This document shows, in pieces, positions 29,784 through 39,389 of a DNA stretch of 64,000 bases; position 1 is the first letter of the stretch; each line of letters starts with the position of its first letter. The notes under the pieces are model-generated. The model saw only the letters and a program-made list of their open reading frames with translations, made no database searches and was not told where the DNA came from. The stretch is from positions 2,542,001-2,606,000 of the forward strand of contig CM074765.1 in the NCBI GenBank assembly GCA_037355855.1, given 5' to 3'. A program made the translations under genes and the position numbers. The stretch comes from Pseudo-nitzschia pungens. Taxonomy: Eukaryota; Bacillariophyta; Bacillariophyceae; Bacillariales; Bacillariaceae.

Positions 29784-29786
29784 TCA
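29784..29786 (-). promoter_or_regulatory. In-frame UGA between gag and pol (family A)
   Basis: Reads AAC-TGA-ATG-GCT. Gag and pol are one frame separated only by this codon. The same TGA-ATG occurs in A1 (976-981) and A3 (60599-60604). Candidate for stop-codon read-through or termination-reinitiation to set the Gag:Pol ratio. Confidence 0.75.
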
Positions 29787-31196
29787 GTTGTGGGATCCTT
29801 TCTTTTTAAAGGTCTTTCTGTACTTCCTTCTGTACTCTTTGAGTTCCCGCTCGGAGATGTCAATCTCGTCATCGGAGACTTCGTGGTCAGCTTGGGCCGT
29901 GGCCAGTACATAGGAGTACTCGTGGTTCGATAGGTTCCTTCCCCAGTGGGGTTTGGAATGTTGCTCATTGTCTGAGTCTTCCTTTGCCACAAAATGCTCC
30001 TTGAGCATGTTGATGGTTTCCTGGTTGAATTTCCCCTTCTTGGAGGGTCCTCCGGTTAGTTTCCAGCATTTGCCGGCGTGGACCTTGCCACAGGTTTTGC
30101 ACAATTGCTTGTTGCTGCTGTTGTCCACAGGGCGCTTCTTTTTGCCAGGAGACTTCGCGTTGCCTCCCCCAGATGCGGCCTTGGGGTTCTTCTTGGGACC
30201 ACCGGTTTGTTTCTCGAGGTCCGCGATGCGTTTGCGGAGTTCATCCTCGTTCCGGATGGTGATTTCCAAGTTTTCGAGCTTGTCGATGGTGGTGTTAAAG
30301 GATTGGGTGTAGACGTCCCATCCGATATGGTCGAGTTTCTCGCGTTGTGAATGGGTCATGTTGGCATCTAGGATTTCCTTCATGTCCTCTTCCGAGTAAC
30401 TGGATGGTGCGGTGCCGTTTGCAGCGCCACTCTCCCAGAGGCAGTCGGGTAGATAGCTCTGTAGCTCGGCCATACGGTTTGCCCATGAGCGAATACCGTG
30501 TTTCATGTCGATTTTCGTGTTCCGAATGAATCTTCGGAGCAGGATGTAGGATCGTTTGCCATTCATGTCATTGCCAAAGATTTTGAGCTTGAGGGCATGC
30601 ATGCATTCCTCGATGACATCCTTTCTGTACTCCTGGGATCGGTAGTACTGGGTGAGAACAGACGAGACCCTTTTCTTGGGGACCGGGTCGTCGAGGTTAA
30701 CGGACTCCGGTTCTGTCTCGGACGCCGCCGTAGCAGTCGCGTCGGCGGCGGCTGGGGCGCTGGCGCCCTCCACCGCCTCTTTGGATTTGTCAGCGGGGGG
30801 TTCCTTAGGAGATTCCTTAGGTTCCCGCATGGCAATCATCTCGAGTTTTTGTTGGATCAGTTGGTTGTTGTGTACCTTGTGTCCTGGTTCGGCATAATAT
30901 GTCCGACCGAGGACCATTTGGACGATGGAGAGTGCCTCGTTGGAGAGGATTCTCTGGAGGACATCCAGTTTCTGGTCTCCTTGGAGTTTGTCATTGCCAG
31001 CAATTTTCTGGTCAAAATCCCTCTTCCAGATGATAAAGAGTTCTGGTCTTTCCGTGCCGGTGAGTACCTTCAGGTAGTCGCTGAAGGCTACCCCTCCCTT
31101 TTCTGAGTCTATGCTCATCTTTACAGCAGTGGCATCCTCCGGCCAGTCCTCTCGTGCAAAGGTAAAGGGTTTCTGTTTGGTTCCTTTAGACGCCAT
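29784..31196 (-). CDS. gag: gypsy A2 Gag (470 aa)
   Basis: Starts MASKGTKQKPFTFARED after a ~730-bp leader. The N-terminal ~140 residues are mixed helical-looking sequence. An Ala/Glu/Pro-rich linker (~145-190) follows, then the conserved block RKDVIEECMHALKLKIFG to HSFNTTIDKLENLEITI seen in all three copies. Near residue 366 is a compact zinc knuckle CKTCGKVHAGKC with spacing C-x2-C-x3-H-x3-C, tighter than the retroviral C-x2-C-x4-H-x4-C. The acidic/basic tail ends at TGA, which is followed without a gap by ATG of pol. Structural protein of the retrotransposon particle. Homology to named Gag families was not tested. Confidence 0.9.
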   Translation of the reverse strand: MASKGTKQKPFTFAREDWPEDATAVKMSIDSEKGGVAFSDYLKVLTGTERPELFIIWKRDFDQKIAGNDKLQGDQKLDVLQRILSNEALSIVQMVLGRTYYAEPGHKVHNNQLIQQKLEMIAMREPKESPKEPPADKSKEAVEGASAPAAADATATAASETEPESVNLDDPVPKKRVSSVLTQYYRSQEYRKDVIEECMHALKLKIFGNDMNGKRSYILLRRFIRNTKIDMKHGIRSWANRMAELQSYLPDCLWESGAANGTAPSSYSEEDMKEILDANMTHSQREKLDHIGWDVYTQSFNTTIDKLENLEITIRNEDELRKRIADLEKQTGGPKKNPKAASGGGNAKSPGKKKRPVDNSSNKQLCKTCGKVHAGKCWKLTGGPSKKGKFNQETINMLKEHFVAKEDSDNEQHSKPHWGRNLSNHEYSYVLATAQADHEVSDDEIDISERELKEYRRKYRKTFKKKGSHN

Positions 31197-31926
31197 GGTT
31201 AATCAGTTTTATTTAGTTAACTTAGTTACTTTAGTTTGTTATCTGTTAATTTTTGTGTGGAAATGAGCAAGAGTGACTGCTCCAGATTTTGCAGTTTTTA
31301 CTACTAGATTTGATTTCCACGCGATAACTCGTGTTGTAACTGATTTTGTTTCCAACCATCGTGATGGTGGGAGTTGTTTCTCTCTTTGGTTCCCGGGAAT
31401 CCTGTGGTTCTCCGGAGTTGTTTCTGTTTTTATTTCGTGGGATTTGATTCCCGTGGTTCTCCGGCGTTGCTTCCCTATTAAGCAATCACCGGGCCGGTCC
31501 CACTTCCCGTTTCCCGTGGGATTGGTGGTGTTTGGGTATTCATTATATACCTTTCCGGATATCCGTATATTTCAGTTGTGGTTGGCATCCCCTGTTCGGT
31601 CTGTCCGTCCACTCAGTGTTGGTCCAATTAGTCCACTCACTGGATTATGTGTCACTTTTTCGACACTCATTTTATTCGATTATTTCTTTTGTCGACCATG
31701 GTCCTGTTTAGGTCCTTAGGTGCCCCTGTTGCTGCAGTTGCTCCCTGTAATGGAGCCAACTGTTGCTGGGGTTGGTATTCCTTAGTGCTGCAGACACCGG
31801 ATGTCCTTCTCCCTGTTTGCTTCTACGTGCCTCCATTTTTTGGCAGTCTTTCGATCTCGTCGGTTCCTTCACCGATCGATCTCTTTCTGCTCATGGTCAT
31901 CAGCACTCAGCTTGATTTTAAAATCA
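31197..31926 (-). other. 5' leader of gypsy A2
   Basis: About 730 bp between 5' LTR and gag ATG. It begins (coding strand) with TGATTTTAAAATCAAGCTGA. No convincing ORF. The same leader is present in A3 (58421-59161). Confidence 0.8.
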
Positions 31927-32113
31927 TGCCATACCCCGGGTCTACTAGTGATTAGAAAGTAGTAGTGATATGCAAATTGTGAGCTCTATCAATTAGTCTA
32001 TTGCTATTGCTTTCGATTGGCATTTGGAATCGGCGATTCCAACGCCTCGCTAATTTATTCTCAACCTTAATCCAGTCCCGAGTAGACTCGTGACTGTATT
32101 CCGGTGCACGGCA
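31927..32113 (-). repeat. 5' LTR of gypsy A2
   Basis: 187 bp, TG...CA, identical to the 3' LTR at 26300-26486. Followed on the outer side by the target duplicate CTTGG. Confidence 0.93.
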
Positions 32114-32236
32114 CTTGGGGTCCTGACTCTTTGATGGAGGCGACATTAAAGTCTGGTTACCGACTGAGTAATTTAGTTCCACCTTTGGTCACCTTTGGTG
32201 GATAAAGTTACTTAAATAAGTATATTATTATTATTA
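32114..32236 (+). mobile_element. LINE L1a, 3' terminal part
   Basis: CTTGGGGTCCTGACTC continues the L1a 3' UTR after gypsy A2. Contains hairpin 1 with one mismatch (AGTCTG-GTTA-CCGACT), an expanded hairpin 2 (CCACCTTTGG...GGTGG) and a TATTATTATTATTA tail. No target duplicate was found next to the left end at ~7915. Confidence 0.85.
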
Positions 32237-32615
32237 GATTGGGCTCATAATCACTGACAATAATGCAATGTAACATGGTAGTTTGAATAGAATTGGTCGA
32301 TAACAAAAAGATTTCTTAAATTACAAGGTATAGGCTGTACACAGTTACCGCACCAATCCGGCTATTGTGTATGTTACCTCCACATATCTGTTACATGGTC
32401 GCTAAGGTATGCGATTTTACATCAACACTGTCATTCCCGCAAGTAATGACTGTTTCTTTTACGATTGGTTCGATTACAATGGCATTCATGGAATAGCTTC
32501 ATTGAAAATCTACAACAGCTTAAAAAAAAAAAAGTACTGGGCCTTACCACCACTGTCTTTGTCCCAAGTTTGGAATTGAGCTTTTTTGGATGCCCTAGTT
32601 TTACATTGCTCATCA
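32237..32615. other. Spacer downstream of the host-gene candidate
   Basis: Unique-looking sequence of balanced composition, with a short poly-A run at ~32521-32532. No repeat or ORF of note. Probably 3' flank/UTR of the minus-strand gene. Confidence 0.5.
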
Positions 32616-35600
32616 CTATTTGTGTCTTGGTTCGTCCATCATATTGACAATGTGCTTCAAATGCTGTGAATGGGAGGTAGGACCAATCATCCCATCACAC
32701 GTTGTGGCCTCCGCATCAGATGATGTATGGTTCTTATCAGCGTCGTACGCTTCCTTCAGAGTCATTGAACCATAATCTTCGCACTCGTCTCTGCTCTCCC
32801 CTTCTTCACATTTAGAAAATTTCAAAACAAGAGGCAGCTTCTCTAGTCCAGCTTTCTCCCAATCTTGCATATCACCATCAGACGTGGAAGACAGAACGGT
32901 TTTTTTCAATAAATCTCGACTGTTAATTTCTGATACTTCCAAAGGTGAGTTCAAGCGAGGAATACTTGAAACCATATCGTGAACATCAAATATCTTTTGA
33001 ACAGGGACTACATCTCTGCTTTCTTGTTCTGTAGGTTGGTCGTATGGATCTGGTGGAGGAAAAAATGTCATTGACAGTTCGCGTCCATAATTTCCAGAAG
33101 GCAGCGTCCGCTTATCAGGTAGCTCGAGCTCTGGTGCTTCTATGATGGCGAGATCTTTTGCCTTTTTTTGGTGCGAATAATTGTTCGATATCCGAGCCGA
33201 GTTGTTACAACCAGAAATTGGTTTCGGATTGAACGACACCGATGAATCTACCATGCTATGTTCCAGAGGAATGAACTTCCCTTCTCCTGAGTTGATCGCT
33301 AAAATTCTATCCACTTTTGAGGTTACGTTAGCAGACATCAAATTTGACTTCTCGTCGGAACGCGATTTCATGTCAAATTTTTTACTGAGTCCAAACGCAA
33401 GGGTTTCTGGTTTTGGTCCTTGCTTCGACTTGTTGTAAAGTAATGAGCTTGCGGGAACACAACTATCAACAGCTATTACTGTACTGGAACTCTTTTTCTC
33501 CTCGTGGAAATTTCGATGAGTTGTTGAGGGATTGATATAGTCTTTTATCCGTGTCAGTTTGTGCCTTTGCTGCCTAATACGAAATGCTGCGTCATCCCGT
33601 CTAGCTCGTAGTTGTGCCAAATTCGACATTGATCTATGCATACGATGATGTAAAACAGATTTGCTCCCTTTTTGGTGAAGTTTCTCTCCATATTTACTTT
33701 CGCAGGCTGTCACGGATGGTCCTGGTGGGGGTGGTATCGAACATGGAATTGAAGTCATCTGAGAGCCAATATTTATTTCTAGTCGAGACATCGCAGCACT
33801 TCGAGCTCGAAGAGTGGATAGGTTTTGCAAGAGTTCAGCAGTCTTGTTTCGTAATGTCATCTGTTGCAAGTCTGAGCATTCACCACTCACTTCGTTCCCA
33901 GGAAGCCTCCCTTGATTGATAAGAAGATTCACGGTGTCATCGATATTTGATAGCAAACCGTCAATGTTGATTTTATTCATTTGCTTACATTTCAGCGCCC
34001 CTACTATACCCCTGATTAAGTCCTCTAAAGAAGCAGACGTTTCTTTACCTTTCGTTGAAATAGATCTGAAATTTGTCACAGGCTCGAGCCAACTCTTCTC
34101 CCCTGATTTTTCGAAGGCATCTTTTTCTTTACTATTGTTGCCGACCTTTATTCTCTCGTCAAGTTGTTCTCTATTTCCAATACAAATCACTTTTTTCCGC
34201 ACTGTGGAACTCACGTCGAATTCCTTCTCTCGTTCAACACAATCAGAAATCGATTCTGACATATTTCCATCGTCTTCTGATTGCTGGAAAGTAACCGAAG
34301 CCTGAGAATGAAACAAGTCCTGTCTCTCAACATGTTGTTGTCCGATAGACGAAAATGAATCAAAATCACCTGGCATCTTCCCTCTTTTTCCTTTCTCGTC
34401 AGAAAGACATTCAACACCTTTTACACTGATTTTGTTTGCCTTTTGCGGTGATCGTTTTTTCTCTGTATTTGTAACGCCAACGAAATCAATCTTATCTTTT
34501 GAGTATCCTTCAGTCTCGTGTTCATTAGTATACGGCAATTGTCTGGCATCATTAACCAACGGTTTGGTTTGGGAGGAGGGTAAACTCATCGTAAAATTGA
34601 TTTCCTGTTTCGAGTCTGACGACAGGTTTTGTTTTTCCAGAGAGACGTTCATTTCGTCTCTAATGCGATCTGAGCCTTCGTTGTCTATGCCATGGCTAGA
34701 CTGAATATGGGGATTGTGACAGCCGACGGGGTTAATCCATAAGCCAAAAGAGAAACCATTCTCTCCGAAATTACGGGAGGTTGCAATAGCTCCTTTTCTT
34801 TGATTTTGGGACGCAAAGAATCGATTCCTGGTAACATCACGCAACTCACTGTTGGTCAAGACAACAGAATTCAGGGTTTCTTCTTCGTAGTTGCTGTTTC
34901 TTGCGTTCAGGCCAATTTCGTTGGATTTATGATTGAGTTTCCTTTCATCTCGACAGAACTTTTGAAACACAGTGGTTGCGGTATTATCTCCTTCTGCTTT
35001 ATCTCCGTTGAGTTTTAAGTCGCTAGTATGATCAACATATGTTGATGCTGAACAGCAAATTTCATCGCCATTTTCCGAATTTCCATGTACATGACTATTT
35101 GAAACGCATAGCCACGAGGTGAAAGGTAATCGGTCAACAATCAACTCAATGAAATTAGCAGTGACAGCATCGAGATTTACGTTCTGTTTCCGTTTCCGAT
35201 CAGCCATTTCCATGCGTTGCTTCAATCGTCGTTTTGACCATAATTTCTCAGTTTTTGTGAACGAACCAGATGCAGATGATGACAAGTTTTGACTATCTTC
35301 ACAGGTAGATGGAGAAATCGGCCTGGGTTGGTTCAATAGCCTTATTTTTTTCAGCATGATGTTTTCATTTTTGTGGGGAAGTGCTTTCGCTTCTTTGCTT
35401 GGTTGATGAGAATTTTGTTCACTTTCTTCTGCTCTCGTACGATGTAAGACTTTGTCAGCAGACTCGTTTCCAGTCACGGTGTACTCCTTCCTATGAGCTC
35501 TGTTTTGGCAGAAGGACCTGTGCATTGTCTTGAGAAGATGTATGCTCTCGTGTGTTTCATGAATTCTCTGGGGTAATTCACATTCTCGTGCTGTCTTCTC

Positions 35601-35774
35601 ATCAGGGTCTCGGTTTTTCTCGTCGTTCGTCCAAACGTTCACTCGGATGTGCCGACAATCTAGTTCATTCTCTTCTCCGCTCTCAGTAATGTCGTTCTCA
35701 GATTCGTTACCTACACGAATCAATGACGATGGATACTTTTCCAATTCCGTGACTTCCAACGTTTGGACCCCCAT
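32616..35774 (-). CDS. Candidate host gene: large low-complexity protein of unknown function
   Basis: A 1052-aa open frame from ATG 35774-35772 (MGVQTLEVTELEK) to 32616. The frame stays open upstream to about 35912 without an earlier ATG, so a spliced 5' exon is possible. Composition is Ser/Asn/Glu/Lys-rich and looks largely disordered. Visible elements: basic stretch WSKRRLKQRMEMADRKRKQ (~235), a hydrophobic ILE/LEU heptad-like segment with LQNLSTLRARSAAMSRLE (~690), proline run IPPPPGPSV (~725), and basic helix MSNLAQLRARRDDAAFRIRQ (~765). No domain, transmembrane segment or signal peptide was recognised. It is not repeated elsewhere in the window and does not resemble the transposon proteins, hence a host gene. 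I cannot assign a function. Confidence 0.6.
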   Translation of the reverse strand: MGVQTLEVTELEKYPSSLIRVGNESENDITESGEENELDCRHIRVNVWTNDEKNRDPDEKTARECELPQRIHETHESIHLLKTMHRSFCQNRAHRKEYTVTGNESADKVLHRTRAEESEQNSHQPSKEAKALPHKNENIMLKKIRLLNQPRPISPSTCEDSQNLSSSASGSFTKTEKLWSKRRLKQRMEMADRKRKQNVNLDAVTANFIELIVDRLPFTSWLCVSNSHVHGNSENGDEICCSASTYVDHTSDLKLNGDKAEGDNTATTVFQKFCRDERKLNHKSNEIGLNARNSNYEEETLNSVVLTNSELRDVTRNRFFASQNQRKGAIATSRNFGENGFSFGLWINPVGCHNPHIQSSHGIDNEGSDRIRDEMNVSLEKQNLSSDSKQEINFTMSLPSSQTKPLVNDARQLPYTNEHETEGYSKDKIDFVGVTNTEKKRSPQKANKISVKGVECLSDEKGKRGKMPGDFDSFSSIGQQHVERQDLFHSQASVTFQQSEDDGNMSESISDCVEREKEFDVSSTVRKKVICIGNREQLDERIKVGNNSKEKDAFEKSGEKSWLEPVTNFRSISTKGKETSASLEDLIRGIVGALKCKQMNKINIDGLLSNIDDTVNLLINQGRLPGNEVSGECSDLQQMTLRNKTAELLQNLSTLRARSAAMSRLEINIGSQMTSIPCSIPPPPGPSVTACESKYGEKLHQKGSKSVLHHRMHRSMSNLAQLRARRDDAAFRIRQQRHKLTRIKDYINPSTTHRNFHEEKKSSSTVIAVDSCVPASSLLYNKSKQGPKPETLAFGLSKKFDMKSRSDEKSNLMSANVTSKVDRILAINSGEGKFIPLEHSMVDSSVSFNPKPISGCNNSARISNNYSHQKKAKDLAIIEAPELELPDKRTLPSGNYGRELSMTFFPPPDPYDQPTEQESRDVVPVQKIFDVHDMVSSIPRLNSPLEVSEINSRDLLKKTVLSSTSDGDMQDWEKAGLEKLPLVLKFSKCEEGESRDECEDYGSMTLKEAYDADKNHTSSDAEATTCDGMIGPTSHSQHLKHIVNMMDEPRHK

Positions 35775-35912
35775 CAATGATGCATTATTTGGATGAATGA
35801 AAGTGTTGCCGCAGCGATTTCCTCTATTCGGATCGTTTCTAACCCTCGTATCCCTTATCTTTGAAGGAGGCACTGTCGTGATAGTTGAGAGAAATTCGAA
35901 CCTCAAGAGATG

Positions 35913-36807
35913 CTATACCTGGATGTGATATGGCAAACAATAGTCGTCTTCCTTATAACGAAAATTCAAAGTTTGTTCTCCTACGAGCACAACGCAAATG
36001 AAAAGGAGGGTTGAAAACTATCTTTTGTGTCGAGATCACCTCACAAGTAACCTTACCGTAAAAACCTTACAAGTACGAGTAAGTTAACCGCTAGTTTTGT
36101 CTCTTAATACTGTAAATATCCAGGAAGATACTCGTGCCATACGATAATTATTCCGTTGTACGTACTTTCTAAACGGATAGCTGTACGTTCCAGGACAAAA
36201 ACTGTCGTCATTAGTGCGCGGCGCGAATCCAGTGACCAAAGATTCAAGTTTTGTAATGTACACAATGCGTTTGGATCTACCGGTATCTACAGAGAAGCAA
36301 TATTATTTTCTGCTAACTACAAAAACATCATTCAACAGAAACTTAACGCTTGAAAAAACTTCAGATTGAAATATTCTTAGAATCTGCTACGCCCAATTCC
36401 CGGGCGCCGTCTCGCCTGGCCAGCAACTAAGGTTACCGGTCTCTCATGTTGCTCGTGGACCAACCCTCATAGAGCTAATATGGGACCTGGTGTCCAACGT
36501 ATAAATACTAACTAATAGACATAGTTTGGTTGGCTAGCTAGAGAAAATGTGATCACATTTAAGAGCGGTATTACAGGAGTGTGGTCAACCCCCGGCCTGC
36601 TCGCACCTCGTTTTTGAGATAAAGGTCAAATAATGAAATCGAAAACAACTTTTGGAAAAAACTCCTCATACCCTTCCGAGCACATGCTCATCATTGCTGA
36701 TACTTTGAATGTGGATAACTCCTAAAGTATAAGGAATTTTTCATTTCTTTTTTGATAGACCTCTAGTCTATTTTCTTAATGAGTGGAATTGCAACTTTAA
36801 AAATCTA
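35913..36807. other. Intergenic region upstream of the host-gene candidate
   Basis: AT-rich, no coding frame of note. Would contain the promoter and any first exon of the minus-strand gene. From ~36690 it includes the first of several diverged repeats carrying AAAGTATAAGGAATTTTT and TTTTTTGATAGACC. Confidence 0.5.
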
Positions 36808-37478
36808 CTACGTCTGTTCCAAAATAACTGACCACCTAGCACATACAAGGTTGACTATGGATCAATTTTCAACCAATTCAATTCCTTCTTTTTGGGTTGA
36901 ACTCTCCTCAACTACGTCCTCATGCCTGGTTAGACACTAGTTAAATCAGTGGTATTGGTCTACCTTTCATTGGGACTTGAACAGGGACTGTCCCGCCCTC
37001 CAAATGTGATTTCACCACATGAAAGGCTTCCACCTGGCATTTGAACCTCTAGGAAGGTTCTTTTGAAAGCTGAGACACTAAACTTTTGTCTAGCAATAGG
37101 TGATAGAAACAAGAAGCCAGTTCTTGTACCTTCACTTCTGTTCCAAAGAGACCCATTTTATAGCCTGGGTGCGGTGTCCCATTTTCATTTTTTGGTCTAT
37201 GAGGGACCCAACGCATGCTAAAAACAAGTTTTTGTCATTTTTTTTAATTGCGCTTTTTTTCTCGCATGAATCTAGCATGAATCTAATCGGATTAATCAAA
37301 TTGTTAATCGGATTGATCAAATGCAAAATTAGCCATTGTGTACGCATTCCTATCAATCTATTTTTTAAAGTTTTTATTTTTGTGGTACATTTTCTACTTA
37401 CTAGTTGTACAGCAGACGTTCAGTTATTAGGAACGCACACATATTGGTCATAATGCAGTTATTACGGAACAGAGGTAG
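36808..37478. mobile_element. Stowaway-like MITE, 671 bp, TA target duplication
   Basis: Inverted termini CTACGTCTGTTCCAAAATAA on the left and, read on the other strand, CTACCTCTGTTCCGTAATAA on the right, each extended by CTG and flanked by TA (36806-36807 and 37479-37480). These ends resemble the Stowaway/Tc1-mariner MITE terminus of plants (CTCCCTCCGTTCC-like). No transposase frame inside. Larger than typical MITEs, so it may be a deletion derivative or carry an insertion. Confidence 0.72.
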
Positions 37479-37547
37479 TACTAATTTGGACAGTTGAATA
37501 ATTTTAAAAAATTAATTACACCTCTAGCTCTACTACCACCTCTAATA

Positions 37548-37888
37548 TGCTTTGAATGTGGATAACTTGTAAAATATTAGGAATTTTTTATTTCTTTCTT
37601 TATATATCTGTTTTCTATGCATAATCTGAGGAGGATTGATACTTGAATCATGGAAATTGTATGGTGGGATCACAACAACAACAAAATTGCACCTGTTCTC
37701 TCCTACTCCTAGTACCTGCTGAGATATGCCTTGGATGTAAATATGTCCTAAAGTATTGGGAATTTGTGATTTCTTTTTTGATAGAAGTCTTTTCTGTGTA
37801 TAATTTGAGAAAGATTGATACTTGAATCATGGAAATTGTGAGGTGGGATCACAAAAAAACTTTCCCCTACTCCACCAGCAGTGGTACT
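37548..37888. repeat. Diverged ~150-175-bp repeat array, left of gypsy B
   Basis: Two imperfect units at ~37548 and ~37722 share TTGATACTTGAATCATGGAA and (T)CCTAAAGTATTGGGAATTT. A third continues past the gypsy B insertion at 43605-43760, and a related piece lies at ~36690. Individual units are poorly conserved. Confidence 0.6.
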
Positions 37889-38179
37889 TGTGACATGCTA
37901 GCGTAGCATGAACCACGATTAAATAATTAACCGAATCCCACATACAAGCCGCCCGGCTTTACGTATGGGAGCTGACCGGTGTTTGAATACAAATATTCAA
38001 ACTGTACGCCGGACGCTCCAACAATGCATGTACGCCGTTATTCAAATAATAGCAAGGCGCGCTCGTGTATATTCAAATGTTCATTCAAACGTTCACACGA
38101 AAACTGAAATGCTCTTTTAAGAGTTAACGATTAGTCACTTTTTTTATACTACTCCAATTTTCTACCTTAGAGTGTAACA
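37889..38179 (+). repeat. 5' LTR of gypsy B
   Basis: 291 bp, TGTGACATGC to GAGTGTAACA. Contains short inverted repeats such as CATGCTAGCGTAGCATG and TTTGAATACAAATATTCAAA. Confidence 0.95.
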
Positions 38180-38295
38180 CAGTAATTACTGTTTATCTTC
38201 AACGTAGGAAAACAGTAGAATTCAGTACTGAACCAAAACAATCGAATAAACAACCCTTATCCTCAACAACAGAGGCACGTTGTATCTCCAACAAG

Positions 38296-39345
38296 ATGTC
38301 CGGTATCTACAGAGACCCCCCCATCACCTACAAGAGCTCCTTCGATCGAACCAAGCCCAAGCTATTTACTCTATACAACGTCGATGAGGACCGAACCGAC
38401 AGCATGAAGGTCCCCCTCTTCACGGAGACCGGAGGGCTAGAAGAATTGCTCTTTGTAGAAGAATCTTTCAGAAATGCTGCCACCTATCTCCGACTACCAA
38501 TCAGCATCTATCTAACCCACTTCGGACGCTGCCTCACCACAGATGCCCAGAGCAAGTGGAACGACATGATCAAGGACCCCTTGGATCCTGAAGAATTCCA
38601 ATACTCCCAAGAAGAAATTGGGGGATACGAGCAAGCATTCATTGACTTCACTCAGCTCTACTGCAATGCCAAGGATGCAAGGGACATCATGCACACCTAC
38701 CTCCGAAGCCACAACTGCCGAAAGACACCATCAGTCACATGCAAGGAACACTCCGAACGCATCCTTATCCTCATGAAGTACACGCAGAAACTAGAAGGAA
38801 GCAGCGCGCCCCTTTCCAGAGTGGAGAAACTTACAATCCTCCTCCATTCATTCCCATCGACATGGATTGAAAGCTATGGCATGATGCACAGTGGAATCCA
38901 AGAGGACACGACAGTCCGCCACATTGTGGATTATATGAGCTGTCACGAGAGGCAAGCCAACAAGAAGAGCAACAAGAATAACAACAAGCAGCAAACCAAA
39001 CGCTCGAACAACCACAACAGCAACGCCCGGAAGCGCGGCTATAATTCCAACCACAAGGGCAACCAGAACAAGAAGAAATCCAACCCCTGTCGGATCCCAG
39101 GCCATAATCATGATTGGTCTGAGTGCCCAAAGAACCGGTTCTCCAAGAACTACAACAAAGGCTCCGGAAACAACCAACCGGAGACCTTCCACGCCAATAC
39201 GAGAGCCTTAATGATAGCAGGAAGCAATGAGACCTTCCAAGCCCACATGAACACAGCGCGCGACGCAGCAATCGAGGCTTACCATGCTAATCATGGTGGA
39301 AGAACTGAAAGGAGCATCGATGGGGAACTTGTGTGGCTCCCCTGA
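38296..39345 (+). CDS. gag: gypsy B Gag (349 aa)
   Basis: ATG 38296 (MSGIYRDPPITYKSS) lies 116 bp after the 5' LTR. The capsid-like body to ~residue 220 has the blocks RCLTTDAQSKWND, GGYEQAF, DIMHTYLRS, LLHSFPSTWIESYG and GIQEDTTV, conserved in the decayed B' copy. A Lys/Asn/Gln-rich basic stretch (~220-260) precedes a zinc-binding motif CRIPGHNHDWSEC near 264, spaced C-x4-H-x-H-x4-C and not the standard CCHC. The C-terminal end reads GELVWLP and stops at TGA 39343-39345, after which the same frame stays open into pol. Packages element RNA by analogy with other Gags. Confidence 0.9.
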   Translation: MSGIYRDPPITYKSSFDRTKPKLFTLYNVDEDRTDSMKVPLFTETGGLEELLFVEESFRNAATYLRLPISIYLTHFGRCLTTDAQSKWNDMIKDPLDPEEFQYSQEEIGGYEQAFIDFTQLYCNAKDARDIMHTYLRSHNCRKTPSVTCKEHSERILILMKYTQKLEGSSAPLSRVEKLTILLHSFPSTWIESYGMMHSGIQEDTTVRHIVDYMSCHERQANKKSNKNNNKQQTKRSNNHNSNARKRGYNSNHKGNQNKKKSNPCRIPGHNHDWSECPKNRFSKNYNKGSGNNQPETFHANTRALMIAGSNETFQAHMNTARDAAIEAYHANHGGRTERSIDGELVWLP

Positions 39346-39389
39346 GTCTCCGGAGGCCCCAAGCCTCTAAAACAGAAGCCCCCGGCTTC
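39343..39389 (+). promoter_or_regulatory. In-frame UGA and downstream hairpin between gag and pol (family B)
   Basis: TGA at 39343-39345 is the only stop between gag and the end of pol at 43284; all are in one frame. A GC hairpin GAAGCC-CCC-GGCTTC (39375-39389) starts 29 nt after the stop. Candidate read-through signal. Confidence 0.65.

Larger units (their letters stand above)
26300..32113 (-). mobile_element. Intact Ty3/gypsy family A element, copy A2
   Basis: 5814 bp with 187-bp LTRs that I find base-for-base identical, a 5-bp target duplication CTTGG (26295-26299 and 32114-32118), and uninterrupted gag and pol. It lies in the 3' UTR of LINE L1a. Domain order protease-RT-RNase H-integrase places it in Ty3/gypsy. 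Identical LTRs mean a recent insertion. The bases just inside the 5' LTR form a perfect palindrome TGATTTTAAAATCA instead of a TGG-type tRNA primer site. Confidence 0.95.
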
